Shown here piece after piece: positions 1 to 7,482 of a stretch of DNA of 9,838 nt. The notes under the pieces are model-generated. The model ran no database searches. It saw only the letters and a program-made list of their open reading frames with translations, and was not told the DNA's origin. Every line of letters begins with the position of its first letter. Positions within the stretch are counted from its first letter, which is position 1. This DNA comes from Thermoleophilia bacterium (lineage in GTDB: Bacteria; Actinomycetota; Thermoleophilia; Gaiellales; SKUG01): contig JAGQUL010000063.1 of assembly GCA_020438525.1 (NCBI GenBank), positions 1 through 9,838 on the forward strand, read 5' to 3'. Made by a program: the position numbers and the translations under genes.

Positions 1-2208
<2,208 letters not shown>

Positions 2209-2210
2209 GC

Positions 2211-2882
2211 TCAGGCCTCGACGGCGGCGTCGGCCTCGACGTCGGCCTCGGCGGCAGGCTCGACGGCCTCGCCCTCGGCGGCTGCGGCTGCGTCGTCACC
2301 CTCGGCAGCGTCGTCGTCGGCCGCGGGGGCGTCGCCCTCGGCGGCCTTCGCCTCGGCCTTGAGGCGTGCTGCCTCGGCGGCGTTCTCCTCCGCGCGCTTC
2401 TCCGCCTCGATGCGTGCGAGCTCCTGCGCGGAGAGCTTGCTCTCCTCCACCTCGACGGTGAGCTCGGCGGTCACGCCGTGGCCCAGGTCGATCGGCACCT
2501 GGAACGTGCCGACGGCCTTGATGTGGTCGTCGAGCTTGACCTTCTTCGGGTCGAGGCGCAGCTTGCGGGTTGCCTCCAGCTGGCGGCTGATCTCCGGGCC
2601 ACCGACCGAGCCGAACAGGGTGCCCTGCGGCGTGGCGAGCGCGGAGACGGTCACCGTGGTGCGGTCGAGCAGCTCCTTGAGGTGCTGTGCTTCGGAGGCG
2701 TTGTCGGCCTCCATGGCGCGGCGGCGCTCCATCCTGTCGGCGAGCTCGCGCACCTTCTCGGAGGTTGCGGTCTCGGCGAGCCCGCGCGGGCGGAGGTAGT
2801 TGCGCCAGTAGCCGCGCTTCACGTCGACGACGTCGTTCTTGTAGCCGAGGTGATCGACGTCTGCCTTGAGGAGGACCTGCAT
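2211..2882 (-). CDS. rplI: 50S ribosomal protein bL9 with an acidic Ala-rich C-terminal extension
   Basis: bL9 binds 23S rRNA near the base of the L1 stalk and helps maintain reading-frame fidelity. The 223-residue product begins MQVLLKADVDHLGYKNDVVD, followed by KRGYWRNYLRPRGLA at 22-36, the classic L9 N-terminal domain. A helical connector (about 40-75) and the C-terminal RNA-binding domain (about 76-148) follow. Typical L9 is near 150 residues. Here an Ala/Glu/Lys helix-forming stretch (about 150-183) and a strongly acidic Ala/Glu/Asp tail to 223 are added. The reading frame is open far upstream of 2882, but the family N-terminus fixes this ATG. The ribosome-binding site is weak: AAAGG at 2900-2896 is 13 nt away, and the AGG touching the ATG is too close. 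It is preceded by 269 bp of non-coding DNA and may start its own transcription unit with dnaB and purA. Confidence 0.96.
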   Translation of the reverse strand: MQVLLKADVDHLGYKNDVVDVKRGYWRNYLRPRGLAETATSEKVRELADRMERRRAMEADNASEAQHLKELLDRTTVTVSALATPQGTLFGSVGGPEISRQLEATRKLRLDPKKVKLDDHIKAVGTFQVPIDLGHGVTAELTVEVEESKLSAQELARIEAEKRAEENAAEAARLKAEAKAAEGDAPAADDDAAEGDDAAAAAEGEAVEPAAEADVEADAAVEA

Positions 2883-3023
2883 CCTGGGGACCGTGCCTTT
2901 CGTGTGTGTGGACGCACGGCGGGCCCCGGGTGGAGCATGGCCGCAGTGCGCGAATCTGCTATCCCGGTCGACCCGTGCGCGTGGTGCGCGGGGCCTCCGG
3001 AGCCGCGAACGCGAATGGTAGCA

Positions 3024-3053
3024 GGAATCCGGTGCCGTGCGCGGCACGATTCC
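3024..3053 (-). promoter_or_regulatory. Bulged hairpin in the rplI upstream region
   Basis: GGAATC (3024-3029) and GTGCCG (3032-3037) pair with CGGCAC (3042-3047) and GATTCC (3048-3053). This gives 12 bp with a 2-nt bulge (3030-3031) and a 4-nt loop. No T-run follows on either strand, so it is not a canonical intrinsic terminator. It could be an attenuator, a T-less terminator or an operator. Symmetry alone does not say which strand matters; minus is given because the flanking genes lie on that strand. Confidence 0.45.
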
Positions 3054-3091
3054 CGCTCGCTGCGCGGCGCTCGCGTCACGCGTCGATTTCC

Positions 3092-3105
3092 GCCCCACGT
3101 GGGGC
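3092..3105. promoter_or_regulatory. Perfect 14-bp palindrome around CACGTG, possible operator
   Basis: GCCCCACGTGGGGC is its own reverse complement. It sits 46 nt past the DUF2232 stop and about 210 nt before rplI. With no spacer it fits a dimeric regulator site better than an RNA hairpin, although a 5-bp stem with a 4-nt loop is possible. The binding protein is unknown. Confidence 0.35.
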
Positions 3106-3110
3106 ACGCA

Positions 3111-3147
3111 CGTAACGAAAGTTGGGCTGGGCCGGAGCTTCGTTACG
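3111..3147 (-). terminator. 9-bp inverted repeat just after the DUF2232 gene stop
   Basis: CGTAACGAA (3111-3119) and TTCGTTACG (3139-3147) are perfect inverted arms around a 19-nt loop. The repeat begins 4 nt after the TAG at 3154-3152. The position suggests transcript end-processing or termination. However, the stem is not GC-rich, the loop is long and no T-run follows, so a protein-binding dyad is equally possible. Confidence 0.35.
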
Positions 3148-3151
3148 CGGG

Positions 3152-4363
3152 CTACTGCCCGCCGGGTGCCTTGGGCACGCGGCGGCGCGTGCGAAATGCC
3201 TGGTCGAGCACGCCGAGCGTGAACAGGACCGTCGCCACCGCAGGGGATGCGACGACGACGCCCAGCACGAGCACCGTGATCAGCAGGCCTCGCCGCGGAG
3301 CGTTGGCGAGCGAGTGCGCGAGCAGCCCGGCGCCCTGGGCAAGCAGGGCTGACGCGCCGAGCATCGCCGCGCCGACCGATGCCGCGCGCACCCATTCCTG
3401 GTCGCCGGCACTGCCGGGAACGAGCAGGCCGACGAGCCCCAGCGCCATCACGTACGCCCAGATCCAGTGCACCTCGAGCCTCGACATCGGCATCGACGGA
3501 CGCACGCGGATCGCGGTCTTGCGCGCGCGCCACAGCACGGTCATGTGTGCGGTGCCCGCAGCCGCGAGCGCGAAGATCGCGGCCAACGCGCCGAGCAGCT
3601 CGGCCGCATGGTCGTCGACCGCCTGCTGCACGTCGCGGCGTTGGCGATCGAGCTCGCTGCAGAAGGATTCGCGCCCCGCGAGTGCACCGCCGCTGGAGCA
3701 TGCGTCGGTGTACGGCCTGTACGCGTCGCCGACAAGGTTGCTGGCGGAGCGGTGCAGCGAGTCGCCGCCGATCGAGACGAGGACAACGGCGATCACCGCG
3801 ACCGTGCCGAGCGTCCACGCGATTGCCGTGGGCGTGAAGCCGGTTGCGAGGCGTGGCTCGGGCCACTCGGGCTGGTCACCGGCGGTGACCGGGTCCTCGC
3901 GTGCGGCGCGAGCGTGGACGATGCCGAGGATCGGCACGAGCAGCAGCGCAGTGGTGATCGCAGGCGGCACCACCGAGTCGCTCGCGGCCGACAGCACGGC
4001 TGCGACGATCGCGGCAGCGGAAGCGCTCACGAGGAAGCTGCGCGGCGTCGGGGCGCCGAACCGGGACCGCTGCTCGGTCGCGCCGTCGCCGCTCGGTCGT
4101 CGCAGCAGCCTGAGCGCGACGATCACCGGCACGAACGGTGCAACGGCCACACCGATGCCGGGCGACGCAACGCTTGCGGCGACGAGCGCGGCACACGCGA
4201 GCGCTCGCAGCAGGTCACGGCCGGCGCTCGGCTGCCCGGTCGACGGCTGCGGCTCCGGGGGAATCGACGCGGACGCAGCCGAGCCCGCCGCTGCCGGCGA
4301 TGCGGCGACGACGGGCTCGGCGAGTCCGGTCGATTCGGTCGTTTCCGACTGGTCGTCGGTCAC
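3152..4363 (-). CDS. DUF2232-family (YybS-like) multi-pass membrane protein
   Basis: This is a predicted integral membrane protein of 403 residues with no known biochemical activity. After a 48-residue Ser/Ala/Pro-rich cytoplasmic-type N-terminus come about eight or nine hydrophobic segments (near 50-66, 70-88, 108-127, 131-150, 178-200, 254-274, 299-316, 328-350, 358-385). A loop around 201-250 contains Cys222 and Cys235. The C-terminal pattern, a QG...L segment (343-349), a last long helix, then LGVLDQAFRTRRR (383-395), matches my recollection of the DUF2232 family. Its members often sit beside rplI, for example YybS in Bacillus. The start is a GTG whose last three bases combine with rpsR's stop as GTGA, a 4-nt overlap implying coupled translation. 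An AGG stands only 3 nt upstream. The family assignment is from memory of the pattern and gene context, not a profile search. Confidence 0.82.
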   Translation of the reverse strand: MTDDQSETTESTGLAEPVVAASPAAAGSAASASIPPEPQPSTGQPSAGRDLLRALACAALVAASVASPGIGVAVAPFVPVIVALRLLRRPSGDGATEQRSRFGAPTPRSFLVSASAAAIVAAVLSAASDSVVPPAITTALLLVPILGIVHARAAREDPVTAGDQPEWPEPRLATGFTPTAIAWTLGTVAVIAVVLVSIGGDSLHRSASNLVGDAYRPYTDACSSGGALAGRESFCSELDRQRRDVQQAVDDHAAELLGALAAIFALAAAGTAHMTVLWRARKTAIRVRPSMPMSRLEVHWIWAYVMALGLVGLLVPGSAGDQEWVRAASVGAAMLGASALLAQGAGLLAHSLANAPRRGLLITVLVLGVVVASPAVATVLFTLGVLDQAFRTRRRVPKAPGGQ

Positions 4364-4629
4364 GCGCCTGCGATCGGCAGCAGCGCCACTTCACGGGCGC
4401 GCTTGATGGCCGACGAGGCCTGGTTCTGGTGCCGGCGGCACAGGCCGGTCACGCGGCGGGCGCGGATCTTGCCCTTCTCGGAGATCAGCACGCGCAGGTT
4501 CTGGAACTGCTTGTAGTCGATCTCCTCCACCTTGTGGCGGCAGTACATGCAGCCCTTGCGCTTGGCGCGGGCCTCGTCTCGTGCGTTTCGCTTGCTTGCC
4601 CCGCGGGCCGGCTTGCTGGATCGTGCCAT
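4360..4629 (-). CDS. rpsR: 30S ribosomal protein bS18, zinc-ligand form
   Basis: bS18 pairs with bS6 on the platform of the small subunit. The 89-residue product has a basic N-terminus, then KGCMYCRHK (25-33), the core KQFQNLRVLISEKGKI (40-55), and RRVTGLCRRHQ (58-68). Cys27, Cys30, Cys64 and His67 form a plausible zinc site, so this is the metal-binding type of S18. The start is set by the short family N-terminus and by AGGAG at 4646-4642, about 12 nt upstream. A 44-nt gap separates it from ssb. Its stop overlaps the GTG of the membrane protein gene. The rpsF-ssb-rpsR order is widespread in bacteria and supports cotranscription. Confidence 0.97.
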   Translation of the reverse strand: MARSSKPARGASKRNARDEARAKRKGCMYCRHKVEEIDYKQFQNLRVLISEKGKIRARRVTGLCRRHQNQASSAIKRAREVALLPIAGA

Positions 4630-4673
4630 GGTGTGTCAGTGCTCCTGTATCTCGCCCGTCCTGCGTCGTGCGC

Positions 4674-5132
4674 CTAGAACGGGATGTCGTCGTCGTCTGC
4701 GGCTGCTCCGCCGACCGGCACGAAGTCCGAGGTGTCCGGCGCCACTGCGCCGCCCTGGACCGCCTGCCGCGGCTGGCCTCCGCCGAAGTCGCCTTCGCGG
4801 CGACTGTCGAGGATCTGGATGTCGTTCGCGATCACTTCGACCTTCGACCGCTTCTGGCCGTCGGTCTCCCAGGAATCCCATTCGAGGCGTCCGTCGACGC
4901 CGATGCGGGTTCCCTTCTGCAGTCGCTCCGCCGCACGCTCGCCGCGCTCGCCGAACAGCTTCACGTCGAAGAAGTTGGGCTTGTCTTCCCACTCGCCCGA
5001 CGCCGGGTTCTTCCGGCGACCGTTGACGGCGAGCCCGATGCTCACGATCGCCATGCCACCGCTCGTGTATCGGACCTCCGGGTCGCGGGTGAGGCGACCG
5101 ACGAGGGTGACTCGATTGATGTCGGTGAACAT
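4674..5132 (-). CDS. ssb: Single-stranded DNA-binding protein SSB
   Basis: SSB coats single-stranded DNA during replication, recombination and repair and recruits partners through its C-terminal tip. The 152-residue product has an OB-fold (about 1-110) starting MFTDINRVTLVGRLTRDPEV. Aromatic residues that usually stack on bases are present (Trp48, Phe54, Phe55, Trp85, Trp88). A short Gly/Gln/Ala-rich linker follows, then the acidic tip DDDDIPF at 146-152, the canonical partner-binding end. Length is normal though the linker is short. AAGGAG at 5144-5139, six nt before the ATG, fixes the start. Its place between rpsF and rpsR is the conserved bacterial arrangement. Confidence 0.98.
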   Translation of the reverse strand: MFTDINRVTLVGRLTRDPEVRYTSGGMAIVSIGLAVNGRRKNPASGEWEDKPNFFDVKLFGERGERAAERLQKGTRIGVDGRLEWDSWETDGQKRSKVEVIANDIQILDSRREGDFGGGQPRQAVQGGAVAPDTSDFVPVGGAAADDDDIPF

Positions 5133-5195
5133 GGCGTGCTCCTTCGGGTGGGACTGACGATCAGGTGCGATTCATCGTAGCGGCGGGTGCGGCGC

Positions 5196-5597
5196 TCAGT
5201 CGCGATCGCGGCCGCGACCGCGTCCACCGCGACCGCCTCGACCGCGGTCCTTCGGACCCGCCGCGAGCTCCTCGTCGCTGATCTTCTCGAGCTCGGCTTC
5301 CTTGGGGTACGGTGCGACACGGTTGGTCGCCATGACCCGCAGCACGCCCTCGGTGATGCGCAGCACGCGGACGGCCTCGTCCACGGTCTCGCCGGTGCCG
5401 TCGAACGTCAGCACCTGGTACCACGCATCGGACAGCTTCTGGATCGGGTAGCTCGTCGGGCGTCGGCCCCACTCGGCGACCTCGCCCCAGCTGCCTGCCT
5501 TGGACGTGACTGCTTCCTTTGCGCGGTCGACGATCGCGGTACGTGCGGCATCGTCGAGGTCCGTGCGCGTGAGCAGCATGATCTCGTACTCGTTCAT
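5196..5597 (-). CDS. rpsF: 30S ribosomal protein bS6 with an Arg/Gly-rich tail
   Basis: bS6 binds bS18 on the small-subunit platform. The 133-residue product starts MNEYEIMLLTRTDLDD, with family motifs GRRPTSYPIQKLSDAWY (44-60) and the EGVLRVMATN strand (83-92). After about residue 105 it continues in a short acidic stretch (ISDEELAAG). It ends in an Arg/Gly repeat tail of about 17 residues (117-133), which is unusual for S6 and resembles RNA-binding RGG boxes. AAGGAGG at 5614-5608, ten nt upstream, is a full Shine-Dalgarno sequence and decides the start. It is the first gene of the minus-strand cluster, 63 nt before ssb and divergent from the gene at 5831. Confidence 0.97.
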   Translation of the reverse strand: MNEYEIMLLTRTDLDDAARTAIVDRAKEAVTSKAGSWGEVAEWGRRPTSYPIQKLSDAWYQVLTFDGTGETVDEAVRVLRITEGVLRVMATNRVAPYPKEAELEKISDEELAAGPKDRGRGGRGGRGRGRDRD

Positions 5598-5654
5598 AGC
5601 CTGACTGCCTCCTTCGGTCTCAAGCGGCCCGGGCTCCGGCGACGGTGTCGCTGG

Positions 5655-5675
5655 CCACACCGCCAGGTGGTGTGG
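5655..5675 (-). promoter_or_regulatory. Hairpin in the rpsF leader, candidate bS6:bS18 autoregulatory element
   Basis: CCACACC (5655-5661) and GGTGTGG (5669-5675) form a perfect 7-bp stem with a 7-nt loop. It lies 58-78 nt upstream of the rpsF ATG, within any transcript that starts further upstream. Many bacteria have an rpsF leader structure bound by the bS6:bS18 complex. Position and the dyad fit, but I could not verify the conserved binding nucleotides. A possible -10 (TATGCT, 5712-5707) lies upstream without a good -35. Confidence 0.35.
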
Positions 5676-5754
5676 GAAGTCCGGGCAGGTCGGCGTGAAC
5701 CGGGACAGCATACGGGAATCCGGCCTGTGATGCGGCGAACGGCGAAATCACGAC

Positions 5755-5774
5755 CGATCCGACGACGATCCGAC
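5755..5774. repeat. 11-bp-period direct repeat in the divergent intergenic region
   Basis: CGATCCGAC occurs at 5755-5763 and again at 5766-5774, one helical turn apart. The pair sits between the divergent rpsF and 5831 genes, 57-76 bp before the latter's ATG. A one-turn tandem repeat is typical of sites for regulators that bind the same DNA face, but it could be chance in GC-rich DNA. Confidence 0.35.
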
Positions 5775-5830
5775 CGTGAGCCGTTGATCCGCATGCATGG
5801 AGACGCGTCGCGTGGGGAATAGCGATCGGG

Positions 5831-7336
5831 ATGAGCGAATCCGGCAGCCACAAGCAGTCCAGCGCAGATCAGCCCGTCGAACGCCCGCAGTGGCGCTTCA
5901 GCGGTCGTCGCGGCACGCCCGTGCACCTGCGCGAGCAGGCGCCCGCAACCCTGCCGCGGGAGATCCAGCAGGCGATCGTGCAGATGGCGCGCGAGCGCAG
6001 CGGCGAGGTCGCGGCGGCGGCTGCCACCGAGCAGCAGCAGGCGACGACGACCCAGCAGCGCGCGAACCGGCCGAAGATGTACCTGGGCGTGGCGGCGGAG
6101 TCGCGCGGCGACGGCCAGTCGCCCCCGGTCGCGGGAGCACCGATGCCGGTCGAGCGGCGAACGAACCGGCGCGACAGCGATACGCCCGGCGCATCGCCGA
6201 CGATCATCGGCACTGCCGAGGTGCCCACGCCGCCGGTCGTCGTGGAGCCCGAGATCACGACCGAGCCCGAGGCGGGAACCGTGCCCGAGGTGGCGCCCGA
6301 GGTCGAGGTCGCACCCAAGCCCGAGACCGTCGAGACCGAGGTGCCTGCCGCCGCGAACGAGGACGCAGCGGCGAACCAGTCGACGAAGGCGAAGGCGACG
6401 TCCAAGCGGCGTCGCGCAAAGATCCGCGCTGCCAAGGCGCGTGCGAAGGCCAAGGCAAAGGCTGCTCGCAGCGGCCAGTCCGTGCCTGATGCGGCGGCGA
6501 GCGACGAGCATCAGATCCTGGCCGGCGACCGCGAGGTCGTCGCGACCGACGAGCCGATCGCGATCGAACCCTCCCCTGCCCCCGTGGTCGAGCACGAGCC
6601 CGTGGTCGAGTCCGAGCCCGTGGCGGAGCCGGAGCCCGTGGTCGAGCCCGTCGCAGTGGAGCCAGTCTCGGTCGAGCCGGTCGTGCTCTCGCCCGCCCCC
6701 GAACCTGCGCCCGAGCCGTCGCCGCTGATCGCACTGCTGTCGGAGCCGAGCGGGGGGCGCGAAGCAGCGCTGCAGGCATCGTGGGAGCTGGGCCGGCTAC
6801 CGATCCTGCTCGAGCAGACGATGCCGCCGGAGATCGCGATCCCGGCCGCAGCTGCCGAGCCGATCGCGCAGGACGATCCCGAACCCGCTCCCGAGCCGAT
6901 CGCACAGGGCGATCCCGAACCCGCTCCCGAGCCGGTAGCGGTGGAGGTCACCGCCCCTGCGCCGGCGGCCGAGGCCCCGTCGCGAGGCTGGCAGCCGCTG
7001 CGGACCCGCGCGGTTCCGGACACGCCGCTCGAGCCGATCGAGCTTCGTCCCATCGGCTGGCAGCCCATCCCGACGAACACCGAGCCGGCGCCGCTGCCAA
7101 CGACCCCCGATCGGCCCGAGCAGTTCCCGGCGGCGATCGAGCAGCTCGATGCGGGCCTCGATCCGCGAGCCACGTCCCAGTCCTACGACCTCGCGCGCGC
7201 GCGTGAGGTGGAAGTGGGCCGCGCACCAGCAGCACGGGCGGCCGATGCACGTCACCGCGTCGGTCGTCGTCGCAAGGAACTGGACCAGGTCGTCGGTCAA
7301 CTCGCGCAGCTTGCGGGCTCGCGAAGCGATCGCTGA
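5831..7336 (+). CDS. Low-complexity Pro/Glu-rich protein with a basic Lys/Ala block, function unknown
   Basis: I recognise no family. The 501-residue product has a moderately ordered-looking start (about 17-60, including TLPREIQQAIVQMARERSGE at 40-59). A Pro/Glu/Val-rich segment (about 130-172) follows. A strongly basic block, 186-213, is built of Lys, Arg and Ala and resembles histone H1-like tails. A second Pro/Glu/Val-rich segment (about 240-296) is followed by a possible helix (about 297-330). Then come more Ala/Pro/Glu repeats (340-380), two GWQP motifs (386-389 and 409-412), and a basic C-terminus with a possible helix (460-501). There is no signal peptide or membrane segment. Plus-strand third positions in this frame are overwhelmingly G/C, unlike the competing frames, which supports coding. 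The start is uncertain: GGGGA lies 12 nt upstream of this ATG. It could be a nucleic-acid-associated or scaffold-like protein, but that is a guess from composition. Confidence 0.75.
   Translation: MSESGSHKQSSADQPVERPQWRFSGRRGTPVHLREQAPATLPREIQQAIVQMARERSGEVAAAAATEQQQATTTQQRANRPKMYLGVAAESRGDGQSPPVAGAPMPVERRTNRRDSDTPGASPTIIGTAEVPTPPVVVEPEITTEPEAGTVPEVAPEVEVAPKPETVETEVPAAANEDAAANQSTKAKATSKRRRAKIRAAKARAKAKAKAARSGQSVPDAAASDEHQILAGDREVVATDEPIAIEPSPAPVVEHEPVVESEPVAEPEPVVEPVAVEPVSVEPVVLSPAPEPAPEPSPLIALLSEPSGGREAALQASWELGRLPILLEQTMPPEIAIPAAAAEPIAQDDPEPAPEPIAQGDPEPAPEPVAVEVTAPAPAAEAPSRGWQPLRTRAVPDTPLEPIELRPIGWQPIPTNTEPAPLPTTPDRPEQFPAAIEQLDAGLDPRATSQSYDLARAREVEVGRAPAARAADARHRVGRRRKELDQVVGQLAQLAGSRSDR
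6857..6928 (+). repeat. Two tandem 36-bp coding repeats
   Basis: Units at 6857-6892 and 6893-6928 differ at only two bases, one silent and one changing Asp to Gly. Each encodes EPIAQ(D/G)DPEPAP in the Pro/Glu-rich protein. The near identity suggests recent duplication inside the low-complexity region. Confidence 0.85.
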
Positions 7337-7368
7337 CCCGAAGATCTTCAGGCATCCCCTTCCCGTTC

Positions 7369-7386
7369 CCGGTCATTTTCCGGTCA
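7369..7386 (+). promoter_or_regulatory. Direct repeat CCGGTCA upstream of the first protease promoter
   Basis: CCGGTCA is present at 7369-7375 and 7380-7386, an 11-bp period. It ends 11 bp before the -35-like element at 7398. Paired same-face repeats immediately upstream of a promoter are the usual layout of an activator site such as that of a response regulator. No equivalent repeat was seen before the second protease gene. Confidence 0.4.
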
Positions 7387-7397
7387 GATAGGCGTGG

Positions 7398-7427
7398 TTG
7401 ACGACGCGCCGGCGAGGTCTTCAGACT
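7398..7427 (+). promoter_or_regulatory. Predicted promoter of the first M4 protease gene
   Basis: The -35 is TTGACG (7398-7403), the spacer is 18 bp, and the -10 is CAGACT (7422-7427). Alone this is only a fair sigma70-type match. Support comes from the same element before the second protease gene. The 11 bp TTGACGACGCG are identical, CTTCA recurs before the -10, and both align without gaps. The predicted transcript starts near 7434, about 49 nt before the ATG. Confidence 0.55.
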
Positions 7428-7433
7428 GCGATC

Positions 7434-7461
7434 GCCGGGTGTGGATGGGAGCCCACCCGGC
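7434..7461 (+). promoter_or_regulatory. Hairpin at the predicted 5' end of the first protease mRNA
   Basis: GCCGGGTG (7434-7441) and CACCCGGC (7454-7461) form a perfect 8-bp GC-rich stem with a 12-nt loop. It starts where the predicted promoter would begin transcription. It ends 10 nt before the AAGGGG ribosome-binding site (7472-7477), which is 5 nt from the ATG. Possible roles are a 5' stabilising stem, a translational control structure, or a DNA operator at the start site. Confidence 0.45.
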
Positions 7462-7482
7462 AGGGAGAGGGAAGGGGACGTC

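Larger units (their letters stand above)
2883..3151 (-). other. Non-coding gap before rplI with several dyad symmetries
   Basis: This is the only long gap inside an otherwise tightly packed cluster, and I find no convincing gene in it. It contains a 9-bp inverted repeat just after the DUF2232 stop, a 14-bp perfect palindrome, and a 12-bp bulged hairpin, each listed separately. A possible -10 hexamer TACCAT (3020-3015, minus strand) lies about 133 nt before the rplI ATG, but no -35 consensus stands at the right distance. The likely roles are termination or attenuation of the upstream unit and a promoter for rplI-dnaB-purA. That reading is inferred from layout only. Confidence 0.5.

Noticed and set aside
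2883..3151. tRNA or other RNA gene in the gap before rplI
   Set aside because: No T-loop GTTCGA-type box or cloverleaf arms were found in the stretches I examined.
2883..3866. Upstream in-frame extension of rplI
   Set aside because: The L9 N-terminus begins exactly at the ATG 2882. The upstream part is Arg/Ala-rich and overlaps the DUF2232 gene.
5594..6595. 333-residue minus-strand frame over the Pro/Glu-rich gene
   Set aside because: It has no motifs, a composition of Arg/Leu/Gly shadow type, and weaker third-position bias than the plus frame.
7441..7482. Earlier GTG start for the first protease
   Set aside because: The GTG falls inside the hairpin and has no ribosome-binding site, whereas ATG 7483 has AAGGGG at 5 nt.
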